From Batrachochytrium dendrobatidis JAM81 (Eukaryota; Chytridiomycota; Chytridiomycetes; Rhizophydiales): a stretch of 64,000 nt of DNA. How positions within the stretch are numbered: position 1 is the stretch's first letter; the number at the start of each line of letters is the position of its first letter. The translations under genes were made by a program, and so were the position numbers. Shown piece by piece: positions 36,147 to 47,721 of the stretch. The notes beneath the pieces are model-generated. The model did not search any database. It had not been told where the DNA came from and was given only the letters and a program-made list of their open reading frames with translations. Location of the stretch: contig NW_006281105.1 of NCBI RefSeq assembly GCF_000203795.2, positions 744,001 to 808,000 of the forward strand, in the 5' to 3' direction.

Positions 36147-36942
36147 ATGTCTTACCATTATGGCCAGGGTGGAGTGCGACTTCCAGACGATGATATTGAA
36201 AACGATGTAACTTTACCGAGTGGAGTAGGTGGAGCAAATCTATCTAGCGGAAGTGGTTTATCTCCATACTCTATCGCTGGTCAAGCTTCAGGTGCTCCTC
36301 CTGGCACAGTTCGAGTGAACAAGTATGAAACTTCGATGCCACTCCGACTTGATATTGCTGCTGCTCTTGCCTATGCTCTAGGGCCGGTAACTGGAATACT
36401 GTTTCTAATATTTGAAACCAAGAATGATTATGTCAGGTATGTTGATTACTTTTAAACCACCTTGGATTCATGAATGAGATTGCTCATGTATATTTTTGAA
36501 CTTTGTAGATTCCATTCCTGGCAATCAGCACTAGTTTTTGTTTCCATCATGGTAATATATGCTTAAAGTGGAATATAACTCATGAATTCCTTTGCACTGT
36601 TGAGCACACTTTCAGATGCTATCCAGCTCTATTAATCCACTTGAATGATGTCCAATTTCAATTGAATCTAGGCTGTTCATGCATTTTTGGGACTGTTTTC
36701 TAGCACAATGGCGTGGCTCATATTTGGCTTGGAAATCACATTAGCTCTATGGCTAGGGTGCGTAGACTGCTGTGATTCCTCGTTCTGAAATATACATTTG
36801 CATGTAAACAGATGATCCTTGACAACTTTGACTGACATTATTTACCTGCAGATATCAAGCATATGTTAATTCCGACACGTTGGCTCGATACCAAGTACCA
36901 TATTTTGGTCCACTTGCATCTACGTGGGTAGATGCTGAATAA
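36147..36942 (+). CDS. Small polytopic membrane protein, DUF4870/Tic20-like
   Basis: 169 residues from four exons: 36147-36436, 36509-36551, 36672-36757, 36852-36942 (510 nt). A disordered N terminus of about 65 residues (Gly/Ser-rich) precedes LRLDIAAALAYALGPVTGIL, a first membrane segment. The hallmark of the family follows: YVRFHSWQSALVFVSIM, then AVHAFLGLFSSTMAWLIFGL, then a YQAY...YQVPYFGPLAST C terminus. Such YxRFHxxQS...PxxGxLA proteins occur in bacteria and fungi as uncharacterised four-helix membrane proteins. No catalytic residues are known. The gene lies between inverted element copies D and D'. Confidence 0.8.
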
Positions 36943-37139
36943 CAAACTACTACTTTAAGCAGATTTGATTTTCTTGCATCTGTTTTGTCTGAACCAAGCT
37001 TAATGGTTTAGCCAATTATGCTATGACTAAAATAAATGGCGCATATTGATAATATGTTGAATTGGAGCCGTGAAATCCGATAAATCTTGAAAACAATCAG
37101 GTATAACTATGGCTTAGTAGCTTTAGGATAAAGATACAA

Positions 37140-37565
37140 TCAAGCATGAAGGTCTGGGGTTATATATACAATCGCTGTAAAGAATTGACTTGCAGAATAC
37201 AGAACAACCCTGAAATTTACATCCATCATATGATGTTTACAAACTATAATTTGAACTGGGGTTATTCTCTTTTGATATATTCATACATTGTACGATCATC
37301 AGATTCACCCATTGCAGTCCACATGTTTGGCTCAACTGCTTTTTTTCAAACTCGACTTTTGTTGTATCTTGATATTGTAGATCCGTTCGCGCTCTAGTTT
37401 TTCAAGTGCGTCTCGAAAGTGCAACAGTTGCTTCTATGCTAGTCACCAAGAAAAAAACTGATGGAATATGTCAAAAAGTTTATATAAAAATCCTGTTTAA
37501 TGGATTTGGCATCAATCACTATGAAATTGGCTGTTCAGTATTTGATTTTACAAAAGTACAACTGA
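37140..37565. repeat. Relic of the MITE-like family
   Basis: No terminus is left, but internal blocks match other copies in order: cattgtacgatcat-agattc-ccattgcagtcca...ttggctcaactg (as in copy C), ttgttgtatcttgatatt-tagat-cg-tcgcgctctagtt (as in B and C), gtgcaacagttg-ttc-atgc and tttggcatcaatcac-atgaaattggctgtt. It is interpreted as an old, eroded insertion. Confidence 0.6.
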
Positions 37566-37624
37566 AAATATAATAATTTTGTTTTGAAAATAATATAATA
37601 ATATTGAAATTTGAATAATCACAC

Positions 37625-37697
37625 GGTCCCGTGGCCTAGTGGATACGGCGTCTGACTTCTAATCAGAAGATCGTGGGTTCGACCCCCACCGGGATCG
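37625..37697 (+). tRNA. tRNA-Arg (anticodon TCT)
   Basis: 73 bases that fold into a full cloverleaf. The acceptor stem pairs GGTCCCG with CGGGATC (one G-U) and the discriminator base is G97. The D arm is TGGCCTAGTGGATACGGCG, the anticodon arm TCTGA-CTTCTAA-TCAGA with TCT at 35-37, and the T arm GTGGG-TTCGACC-CCCAC. There is no intron and no encoded CCA. A pol III-type T-run (gttttctt, then cttttta) follows within 35 bases. Reads AGA codons. It lies inside the D/D' inverted pair. Confidence 0.96.
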
Positions 37698-37861
37698 TTT
37701 CTTAGTTTTCTTCAACTTTTTACATTATCTAGACAATGCATTTTTGTATTGATATTTCAATATCATTATACTAGCAAAAATCTATTTTTATATCAGACCA
37801 GAATTCAATACAAATATTTCAAGACTGAAGCAATGCCAATCAGACCTGAAAATTACACTTG

Positions 37862-38394
37862 TAGTCGTATTCACGTAAAATAAAGTATTATATTTTGTAA
37901 TGATTGCCTTTTGGTTTGCAATATACAATCATTAAATATCATTGTACTTTCCTGCTATGCACCGACTTGGTACAACCTCAATTTAGCAAACACAACACTT
38001 ATCATGTAGTACAGTCAACCCAGTTTTGATCGAGATTATGTTTTTACATGACTATACATTACACAATCAGATTCATTACAACCCAGATATTGGGCTCGAC
38101 TATTTTTAATCACACTCTACTCTGTATTTTAATCACAAATACGTTTGCGTTCTAGTCTGAAAGAATGCAGCAGTTGTTTTTGTGTCAATCAGTCAATATT
38201 TGTAATGAAAGGAGTTGAAGATTCAACATTTGTCAGTATTTTTATACAAAAATGAGCACCAAGACCAGCCAACTTTAAAGAATACAATATTGTCGAGTAA
38301 ATCTAATATGAATTATCGTTTGACAAGACTGGCTGTTTTTTTATGGATTTCAACTCCATTATTTAGTGTTCCATTTTACGTGAATACAACGCAG
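37862..38394. mobile_element. MITE-like element (copy D'), inverted partner of 35384-35904
   Basis: Left end tagtcgtattcacgtaaaat, right end ccattttacgtgaatacaac. Long stretches are the reverse complement of copy D, including open frames MKIQHLSV-LYKNEHQDQP shared by both. The homology starts about 48 bp before the left terminus, at 37814. The right terminus is only about 20 bp from the UMP-CMP kinase ATG. Confidence 0.88.
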
Positions 38395-38413
38395 TTTGGT
38401 CATCCAATACACC

Positions 38414-39765
38414 ATGTTCGTATCCATAGCTCGCAAAACACTTTGTCGGATCACTACTGTCAATAGTCCGGCACACCAGTATCGAATAGTTCATAAAACA
38501 TCTGCCTTGTATTTTTCTAATGGAGATGGAGCAAAAGGAGGTTCAGACAATCAACAAAAGTCTTCTTACTCTTCTTACTCTTCACCCGTCCCCATTGCAC
38601 TTTTGGCTGCAGCAGGTGTTGCATCTGCTGCATATTACTACTATCAAGCTCATTCTCCTAGAAAGCAGGATCTTGTTACTGATCATGGCAATGTCCATCA
38701 GTCACAACCACTCAAAGGGAATGCCAATGAACCAGAACTAACAATTCCTGTTCTTGAACCACTTGCCGTTGACACTGCTGTTGTGTTTGTTCTTGGAGGT
38801 AATATACTAAAATGTGCTCCATGTGACTACTACTTGCACTGATGTTGTGTTTTGGATGGATTCATGAGATCTACTCGGTCAAACTTACCAACCCTCGACG
38901 CGAATTGGATGGATTGCCAACCAGTATCAGTCATCTCATTCAAACTTGTATATTTGATCAACATATAATAAACTGTTAGGTCCAGGAGCTGGAAAAGGCA
39001 CACAGTGCGCAAAACTTGTCAAAGAGTTTGGTTATGTTCATCTCTCTGCAGGTGATATTTTGCGTGATGAGCGGAACCGTCAAGATTCTCCCTATGGCGA
39101 ATTGATCAATCGCTATATCAAGGAAGGACAGATTGTGCCTATGGAGATAACTATTGCTTTACTTCATGCTGCTATGAAGCAAAGCGGTAGTAAACGGTTT
39201 CTTATTGATGGATTCCCAAGAAAAATGGATCAAGCACTCAAGTTTGAAGAAATGGTAGTTATATCAAGTGTTTGAACTATAAGTTGAACAACCGATTGAT
39301 TTTTATTGTTACTCGATGAAATTGGGTTTAGGTTTGCAAGAGTAAGCTGGTCATGTATTTTGAATGCCCAGAGGAAGAAATGCTCAAGCGTTTGCTTAAG
39401 CGAGGTTCGTGTCAGTCTCATAGAATCAAATTTATGAGTTGGTTATACTTTGCGAATCTGCATATTGTTTGGGATTGTTTTTAACCATATTTCTAAACCG
39501 ATGTTATATAGGCGAGACGAGTGGGCGTGTCGATGATAATCTTGAATCAATTAAGAAACGATTCCAGATTTTCCATGAAACAAGCTACCCTGTGATTGAG
39601 TATTATGCAGCTCTCGGAAAAGTTCAAAAGGTAGAGTAGCACTTTCGGGATATACTCATTGAATTTAATTTAAACTGAATTATTTTTCTCTAGGTGTCAT
39701 GTCTCCAGCCCATTGACAAAGTATTTGAAGACACGAAAAAGATATTTGATAAACTGCATCTATAA
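38414..39765 (+). CDS. URA6: UMP-CMP kinase with N-terminal membrane-anchor extension
   Basis: 307 residues from five exons: 38414-38798, 38980-39254, 39332-39404, 39512-39630, 39694-39765 (924 nt). It phosphorylates UMP and CMP (also dCMP) with ATP. The catalytic part is complete: [19 protein letters not shown] (P-loop), [12 protein letters not shown] and [10 protein letters not shown] (NMP binding), [39 protein letters not shown] (lid, short-lid type), [17 protein letters not shown]. About 120 residues precede it, with a basic mitochondrial-like start ([17 protein letters not shown]) and a hydrophobic segment ([18 protein letters not shown]), so organelle-membrane attachment is inferred. 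The start codon lies about 20 bp beyond copy D' of the repeat element, whose sequence must supply the promoter or leader. Confidence 0.94.
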
Positions 39766-40851
39766 TAAACTTTAGATAAATGTTTAAGCCATAACTGGTG
39801 ATTGCGGGAGGTGCATAAATAGAATGCAAGCAGTATAGCACAGTTATATGCAGTAATTCAGCTTTTTAGAGCTAATGAGAATGGGCATGAAATCTTAATC
39901 CAATATAGTGGTGTTGACCGTCGAGCTTCTCAGACGGCACGTAAACCGTTTTTGCGACTGGTGACCCTTTGTACTTTGACAAAGATCAGTCCAACATCTA
40001 AAGGGCGAGATGGAGTAGTTTAGTTTTCTCAAACTTCACCCTGGGTGATGGGAGCACAACAATAGTGTTTGTGAATAGTGTATTTGCCGACTGAGGCGAC
40101 TACACGGTCGAGTCAACATCTTCATGTGTTCTTGGGAACGAATTCTTGTGCAGACAGCCCTTGGAATATACTAGTACTGTTTAAACATGAGTAGCCGCTT
40201 ACCCAACCCTTTGGCCATACTCACCTTATTGCCATTTTGCGCCACAGCCCTGTATAAACCACCCTGTATTTTCCAGCATGAGAAGCGAGTGGCTAGCATA
40301 ACGGTCATAAGCAGTCGAGAATTAAACTTTTCAAGCTGGAAACTTTTATTTCAGCTAGATTCCATTCTTTGTTTTAATAAACTCAACTTTAAGCTGGGTC
40401 TTGGAAAAGTTGCGCTAAACACATTGGATATACACTTCTTACATCCATAGAGACGGTGAGTTGGGTACCTTTGCATGGATGCCATACTGAGGCGCACTAT
40501 CCACTCCACCCAATGCAGTTGCCAACCCACTGCTTGACCAAGCCTTGAATTTGGCCCACGTGCATATATCTGACGATAGTGGGCTGAAGTTGGTGATGTA
40601 GTTGCTAACCATCAACTTTTAAACGATAATCTTTGCAACTTGGCTAGCTATTCATCCAAGTCTTGGACTACTTTATTTTCCATTGACATTGCAATTTGCA
40701 GTATTCCTTTTTCAAAGGTTAAGCTCAAATGCAGTGATTCCTAGTCCAACCGTTTTTGCTTATTGCTATATTTATAGCTGCTATTCTTGAACTTGTTTAC
40801 TAACTCCACCAATCGATCTTATCAATTCACAGGTTGAGAAAACTGTTCAGC
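39766..40851. other. Intergenic region, no gene supported
   Basis: About 1.1 kb between the kinase stop and the LysM gene. A 262-base open frame at 40187-40450 has a hydrophobic N terminus but no splice context, no family resemblance and ordinary-looking noncoding composition. Direct gene evidence is lacking; regulatory DNA of the LysM gene is the likely content of the right half. Confidence 0.4.
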
Positions 40852-42589
40852 ATGGCTATCCCCGCTACTCCCACAAACGATCATCCTCTAATACTAGTGC
40901 TGCCTAATATTGACCACCATACCAACCAATCGCAGTATCAACATCAACTGGTCGAAACTTCGACAACTATGGCTTCTGTATCGTCTGCAGCTCGCGCAGC
41001 TTTAACACAGAGCAATGGCTCAAAAACAAGCTTTCAGTCACCTCCACATTCTATTTCTGCCTTTTCTATCAAACTAGACCACCAGGGAAAATCGCCATTG
41101 TCTACACCATCTACTTTACCGCAGACACTTCAGTCTTCCAATGCTTCTACTCCCGAACGCCCAGTTTTGGTTCATTATGTGACAACTAGTGACACATTGG
41201 CGGGGATTTGTGTCATGTATGGAGTCAAGGTAAATTGTTGCATTGATGTGAATTCGGTATTCTTTGAAATTGCTGTAAATCCTTTCGAGGGGATAAAATA
41301 TGCAATAGGCTGTGTGATGACCATCTATCCGCTTGGGTTTGCTGAAAGCATCAGCTCTGGTCACTGCTTGGCATCAGCAATCCTTCAATGCAATCAGCTC
41401 TATGCCGCATTGGATTGGCGGAGCTATTCCAGCATTGAAATGGCTTGTTTACTCTGAAAATGAAAGATTTGTACCGAGTTATTTACTAATAATATATGCG
41501 CTGGATTAGGCTGCTGATATCAAACGGCACAATCGCATGTGGACAAATGATTCTATTCATCTAAGGCGTTATCTTGAAATCCCTATTTCTTTATCCGAAT
41601 CATGCCATCAGCAAGATGGGAGATCGCCTAAAAGCGCTGCATCTGCGTCTAGCTCACTGTCTTATCGTCCTCCATCTTTGGATGATTCATACATTGACCT
41701 TTACTCTCGTCGACCAGGCTCTATTTCGGCTGACTTTCGACCCGCCACGCTGACTACATCCAACTATAGATCTGATTCTAGTGGTCGCACCCATTCCGTG
41801 TCTTCGTCGACTTCTGGATCACTGCATCCTAATTTACATACCCATCATCCCCCCACAGCATCCGAGTTATTATCACAGATTGATATGGATGTCAAGCAGA
41901 TCTTGGGAAATCTGGAGGATACGTTTGTGAATGGCGTGGTGCTGCCTATCTGCAATGAAAAAGGCACCATGTACCCACCACCAGCACCACATGCATCGCA
42001 CTCGCTTTCTCGACTCAAGAGTAATGCACATGGTGGAAGCGTATACCCGTACTCTGCAATGTCTGTCTCGCCAATATCATCGCCATCTCTGTATATGCAG
42101 GCTTGCTCGTCTTCTTCATTTCCCATGTCCATGTCACCTACGTCGTCCCATTCATCCAACCCGCCTTTACGACCTACATCCATGGACGAGATGAGAAATG
42201 GCACTGGGTGCATGTCTGCTCATAGCAATTTCGGCAGTCAATCTATTATGACTGATCCATTGTGGTCGGCGTCTTCCTCTACAACTCGAGTTAAGATCAT
42301 GCCAATGAGCACACAGGCTGGAGCAGCCCATTCTCTTGCATCGGCTCCTCTGCGTGTTCTTTTTGAATGGACACCTCTATTTGGACATGTCTTGTCTCCT
42401 GATATGCAACAAAGTGTTGAGGATAATTTGAGGGGTGAATTGAGGAAAAAATTGGCCGATGTAGATCGTGAGCTGGTATTGGAGCAAGCCTCGAGGGGAA
42501 TACCATTTTTAAAATCTAGCAGATCAAGCAGGGATTGTGAAAATGAGTGGGTTGGATTAAGAGAAATGAAATCTGGCGTTGTGGGTTGA
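40852..42589 (+). CDS. LysM-domain protein, intracellular type, Ser-rich
   Basis: 485 residues from two exons, 40852-41229 and 41510-42589 (1458 nt). No signal peptide. A LysM fold is split by the intron: VHYVTTSDTLAGICVMYGVK, then AADIKRHNRMWTNDSIHLRR and YLEIPIS. This is the arrangement of LysM proteins of the LYSMD kind (DTLxGI-KY-V--ADIKR-N-L), thought to act inside the cell rather than as chitin effectors. About 290 low-complexity Ser/Pro/His residues follow, then a conserved-looking helical stretch near the C terminus (QQSVEDNLRGELRKKLADVD). The start at 40852 (MAIPATPTND) is the first in-frame ATG. The function is unknown. Confidence 0.8.
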
Positions 42590-42651
42590 TACTCTTGAAC
42601 CCATTATTCCTATTCATATCTTGAACCCAAGCAGTTGCGTATCTTGTTGGC

Positions 42652-42836
42652 TACAGCCATATTCACGTAAAATGAAACACTAGTAAGAATGTCAAAGTGC
42701 ACAATAAACAACTAGTATCATGACACAATTAGATCAATTCATATCAATTTACTAAACAATTTGTTTGATGGATTTATTTCAAAGCAGAAAAGGCAATCAC
42801 TGCAAGAGTGTTCCATTTTACGTGAATACGACTATA
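42652..42836. mobile_element. MITE-like element (copy E), short form
   Basis: 185 bp, the shortest copy: tacagccatattcacgtaaa ... ttttacgtgaatacgactata. The termini are well kept (tgaaacact and agtgttccat) while most of the interior is missing. It lies between the LysM gene and the 3' end of GLO2 (36 bp from its stop). Confidence 0.88.
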
Positions 42837-42872
42837 GTTTGACCCAATGCAGGTTTAATTTGCTCGTGCTGT

Positions 42873-44111
42873 CTATTGTGCAAATTGATCCTTGAGTGCA
42901 CGCAGACAACCCATTGCGACCACTTCATCTACAATGTCACCACTAAGCCCTAGACCAGCACAGTGTTGTAGTACATCGGGCTTTATGGCGTCTAAAATAG
43001 TGCGATTAGATCTAGGTAAGCACACTGATTCTGCTTTAGACAATATGGTATCCCACAGCTCTTTACTACGATGTTTGGAATCTAGTCGAAGATACGGATT
43101 ATACGAGCACTCTTCAGTCCACGAGGTTGGCACAAGCGGAATATTTAATTCCCGAGCTTGCTTAGCCTGACTGAGTTTGCTTTGAATAGCCATATTGGTA
43201 GGTTCCATTGTGGATGCAAAAGTAAGATTGGATATAGCATATTCATGGCCTGGAAAAATATTGGCATTTTTGGGAATAAGACCGAGTGTTTTGGTGGAAA
43301 TGAGATTCATGTCGTAAGGACTTTTAGCTTCAAAGAATCTACCACAACCAGCAGTCATAAACGTATCACCGGTAAACACGCAAGGAGCATTTGGATCCCA
43401 GCTTGACGGAATAGCAGACGCTTTTTTTTGAGATTCTGGAATATTAAAAGGTAAAGACTTGATCAAGTCAAGAAGGAAAAGAACGCTTCCTCTAGTGTGG
43501 CATGGAGTCTCGATCACTTTTAGAGTAGCACGTCCAAGTTGCAGTACATGACCATCATCTACAAAATGGGTAGTATGACGAGCGTAACTGCTATTGCTAC
43601 CGTAAAAATCAGTACTACTCCCATATACGGATAAACCGGGATAATGCTGAACTAATCCAGTATTTCCGGCAGTATGATCCCTAGTAATATTTTAAAAGGA
43701 GTTTAATATGAAGCCATGTCGGTTTAAATGTAATATGGAGATACTAGCTATACAATAAAGCAACACATACCAGTGGTGGTGAGTATTGAGAATGGCAATA
43801 GGCTTAAGCGATTTTTCTTGTAATACATTTAAAACAGTGTTTGAATCAGAGGGATCAATAATGATTGCAGTTCCTATAAAGTAATACAAGACAAGGGTTA
43901 GATGGGCAAACTAAAGATATAGATGTGAGAAATGACCTTGATCAGAGTCGGCAATCAGGTAAGCGTAATTGTCTTTTAAACAAGGGACAGGTATAACATG
44001 AAAAAAGCCGCAAGATAAATCCATTGATGCTATAGGATATTTGTGATAAGATCTGGTATGAAGTGTATGACGATACCGGATGAACCGAGCAAGATTCAAC
44101 AGACTCGGCAT
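42873..44111 (-). CDS. GLO2: Hydroxyacylglutathione hydrolase (glyoxalase II)
   Basis: 361 residues from three exons: 44111-43937, 43873-43771, 43680-42873 (1086 nt). It hydrolyses S-lactoylglutathione to lactate and glutathione, the second step of methylglyoxal removal. The metal-binding THHHWDHTAGN motif is formed across the exon 2/3 junction (codon TG/G). Further ligands are in ETPCHTRGSV, FTGDTFMTAGCGRFFE and PGHEYAISNL. The C-terminal domain has the substrate-binding KHRSKELWD region typical of the family. The N terminus (MPSLLNLARFIRYRHTLHTR) is basic and suits a mitochondrial presequence, with a second in-frame ATG at MDLSCGFF that could give a cytosolic form. Intron 1 uses a weak donor, GTCATT. 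Divergent from the SH3-SAM-PH gene with 109 bp between starts. Confidence 0.95.
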
Positions 44112-44220
44112 GAGGCAAGTTTGCAACGAGTCGATTTGATTTAAACAATAATCACGTGAAAATCACTTGATTTGTTTTATAATTTGACACGAAAGCAAAT
44201 TCCATTTCACCAAACTCGAC

Positions 44221-47144
44221 ATGATAACTTTTCGCTCGACAAGTCTTCCTATTCCACCATTTGTAGTTTTTGGAAGGCACACATTCAAGGCTGTAAGTTG
44301 CCGATGAATTTGATTTGTCATTTACACTAGTTACTGATGCTTGATTGTAATAGGAGATAGACGATGAGATTTCATTTGCTATTGGTGAACCAGTTGTTGT
44401 TGTTCAAAAGGACGAGGGATACAATGATGGCTGGTGGAAGGTACTCTACGATTACTATTGCTGCCGACCAGTTCTATTTCTAATGTCTTTGACCTGTGAT
44501 TAGGGTCTTAATATGAGAGGCTTTTCTGGTTTATTTCCCTGTAGCTTTATTACCTTTGAAAATATTGCTGGCATTGATATTTCCGCGTTGCCACATGTTA
44601 GAGCTGCTCTTTCTGCTGGTTCCATCGCTGCTTCAAATCAATCTTCCATTCAAGACGCTCAAGTTGCTGCCACTACTTCTGCACATAACTCGCCTGTTGC
44701 TACTCATACTACACCTGCAATGACTTCCACGGCTATTGGAAAGCTTCAGACTGCAGCTTATGACACGGATGATTCCAATTCACTTTTTAAAAGCATTAAT
44801 GATCATATGGATCAGCTTCATATTGTGGGTTTGAAAAACTCGGTAGATTCGCCTACTTCTGACCATCAAACTAAAACCCCACAACTTTCACGTTCGGCAA
44901 CACACACATCACCCATTACTCTTAATACTGATATCTCCGTTGCCACTATTCAATCTCCCATCTCAGAAAGTACTGCATCTATTTACTCTTCTTTAAATCA
45001 TACGCAAGGCAATGTGGAAAGCGGTGCCACTAATAGAGATGTTGACCATTATTACTCCAATCGTCAGCAAGTCCAACAGGAGGATTCATACTTGTTAAAT
45101 CTACCAAGCAAAACTCCTCCTCTTCAATGGACTGTCGCTGATGTTGTGAAATGGGCAGAGATGAATGGATTTGAAAGTGCTCCAGCAATTTTTGCTGGTA
45201 TGTAAAGTTTATTTTTTGACTGTACAGGACTTTGCTTTTGTTGACCATTTTTAATATTGTAAAAATACCAATCATGTATTGAGCCAGATACCAATTTTGT
45301 TTGGTTTAAAACGTGTGCTAATATCCAACTTATTACTGATTTCATTTTAGACAATGAGATAGATGGCACGACTCTATTAAAAATGACACTCGCCCGCCTT
45401 CGCGAACTTGGCATTGAACCACTTGCGGATCGTGTCGTACTGATGCATCGCATTCTATTTCTCAAAGATTATGTAGCTTCACAGAATGATTCGGATGAAT
45501 TATTGACAGACTACAGCGACTCGCAACTATCATATGCTAAACCTGCTGATATAAATGACATAAAAGAGTATCTTGAAGATTCTTCAAAACGTACTCTGGG
45601 TCGCTTTACTGTCAGCGACTATCTTGATCAAGCGCAAGGCGACATATTCAATCAGGCACCACCTGTTCCACTTTCTTCCATTAGTACTGATACTAATGAA
45701 TATAATTTACTTTACCCGGCCAAAAAAGTAAGTATTTGATTTGAAATTAGGTTTGAATTGTTACAATATGTCAGGCTATTTTTAAATGATCAAGGATCAA
45801 ATCAGCGACTTTTTATTGATATTAAACTTATGCTTGTTAGAACAATACTCAATATATTCAATCTCAAGCTGAATCGGAGCCGCACCCAATTTCTTTTGAT
45901 CTTTTAAGTCCTACTGAATATACAGATCAAGAAAGGTACGTTCATACAGCCAAAATACTGATACTTGCTTTTGAATATGTATTAACTGTGACTATTAATG
46001 CTAATGGGATGACTTTTCACCAACATCTTAGTCGAAAAAAGAGATTTGGAGCTGCATTTGGTAAATTCACATCAAAGTTTTCAGTTAATCGACGAGGATC
46101 AAAGGACGATACAGCGTCATCAGACAGCAATCTAAATGCACTTTATTCTAACGGATCAGCGCTGCCTGCTTCTTTAAATTCACAGGAAGGTTCTAGTTCT
46201 GACTATGAAGGATGGCTACATGTGCGAGTTGCGCAAGAGCGTAGCTGGCATCGTCGATACTGTGTTTTAAAAGATAATCTTGTACAGCTATTCAAAGCAC
46301 AGCAGGTATGAAAGTGTGCTGATCTAGAATTGCCGAGTATTAGATAGTGATTGATTTCTAACGCTGCTATTTACTTTGATCGCTCTAGACCCAGCCATGT
46401 CTGCTGGCGATATCGCTTGGTGCACAATCTAAAATTCTCCCTGATGTAGCTGAGCGTTCCAAAACACCGTATCTATTTAAAATTGAAACTATATCTGATA
46501 CGCCGGAAGTTAAAAGTTTCCCTATAGTTCACTTTGCCGCTGAAACGCAGATTTCCATGGTGGGTTGGATTAATATTTTGGTTCGAGCTTCGCAGAATGA
46601 ACTTCGTACTGCACCTCTCCCGTTGCTACCCATCAAGGATATCCGTCGATCCGAGGCATCACAAAGTGCTTTAAATAGTTTTAATGTTGATGCGAATATT
46701 TCTGGGCCTGCCCTTCGACAGGTTTCACTTCAATCTACATCTTATCAACAAGCATTCATCCCAGCCCCACAAAAGCTGTTTTCCAAAGAACGCAGGTCTG
46801 CTAGTGTGAGCAGTGCTGTTTCTACCCTTTCTACAATGCCTCCTGCAAAGTTTGTTCCTGATGGTAGATCATTGACAATTCAAACACATCGCCCAAGTGC
46901 TACATCTCCGGGTTTGCTAGGACATGCAAATACTGTGTCCACATTACCCGAAGCTATGATAACACGATCTGCTTCTGCTGTTACATCACCTTATATTAGC
47001 GCATTGAATCTGTCTTCCAATGGAGTTTTTTCAAACACTAGAACCAGTTTCGATGACTCTGTCACTGTTCCTATGCAAAAGGGTATTGTCAAGCGTTCAG
47101 CCGCCTTTCAAAACTCTACCCGTTCGCAGTCTTCTTGGAAATAG
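44221..47144 (+). CDS. BOI1: SH3-SAM-PH scaffold protein (Boi1/Boi2-like)
   Basis: 784 residues from seven exons: 44221-44292, 44354-44440, 44504-45197, 45351-45727, 45841-45935, 46032-46305, 46389-47144 (2355 nt). The order SH3, SAM, PH is diagnostic of fungal Boi proteins, which link Cdc42 and exocyst to polarised growth at the plasma membrane. The SH3 spans exons 1-3 (EISFAIGEPVVVVQKDEGYN, DGWWKGLNMRGFSGLFPCSF). The SAM is in exons 3-4 (WTVADVVKWAEMNGFESA, NEIDGTTLLKMTLARLRELG). The PH is in exons 6-7 (YEGWLHVRVAQERSWHRRYC, VHFAAETQISMVGWINILVR). Linkers are Ser/Thr-rich. A basic patch (RKKRFGAAFGKFTSKF) precedes the PH domain and could bind acidic lipids. No Rho-binding motif was recognised. 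Confidence 0.92.
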
Positions 47145-47210
47145 CTGTTCTTTTGGGTTTTGTAATTTCATCAGATTTCTCAATAATAAATTTATAGCAT
47201 ATAATTTGTT

Positions 47211-47437
47211 TACAGTCGTATTCACGTAAAATAAAACACGAGTAAAAAAGTGCATGATAAACAGTCAGTTTCATGAAATGATTGACATCACTCAATTTAC
47301 TGGGAAACGCTATGCCATTTCAGCCTTTTGAAAAGTCTATTGGTGGCTAGTATATAAGTAACAGTTGCATTACTGAGGTGTGCAATCTTAGATATTACAA
47401 GATGAATACAATTTTATTTTACGTGAATACAGCCATA
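47211..47437. mobile_element. MITE-like element (copy F)
   Basis: 227 bp, tacagtcgtattcacgtaaa ... ttttacgtgaatacagccata, with internal gataaacagtc and agtaacagttgcattactgag matching other copies. It lies 67 bp after the stop of the SH3-SAM-PH gene. Confidence 0.87.
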
Positions 47438-47721
47438 CAACTGAGTTTAAATGAAATGAAAAGTATATATTTTACGACTCAATTTTGTCATATTTTAAAC
47501 CCATTCCGATAGTATTAATTAAACTTTTTTGCTGAATTTTGAAAACATGAATTCGGTTTGTAAACTGCATGATTGTTTTAGGTTAGGTACAGACTATATG
47601 CTTTCATGCTCTTTGCTGGCTGTATAATCAAGTCCATGATATACCTGATGATCGACAACGCTCTTATTCAACTGCCAAGATTTGAATTTCCAAGATATTG
47701 AGTCTGCATCAACTGCTGGCC

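Noticed and set aside
40187..40450. 87-codon open frame with a hydrophobic N terminus
   Set aside because: No family resemblance, no splice context and no signs of coding bias; it lies alone in intergenic DNA.
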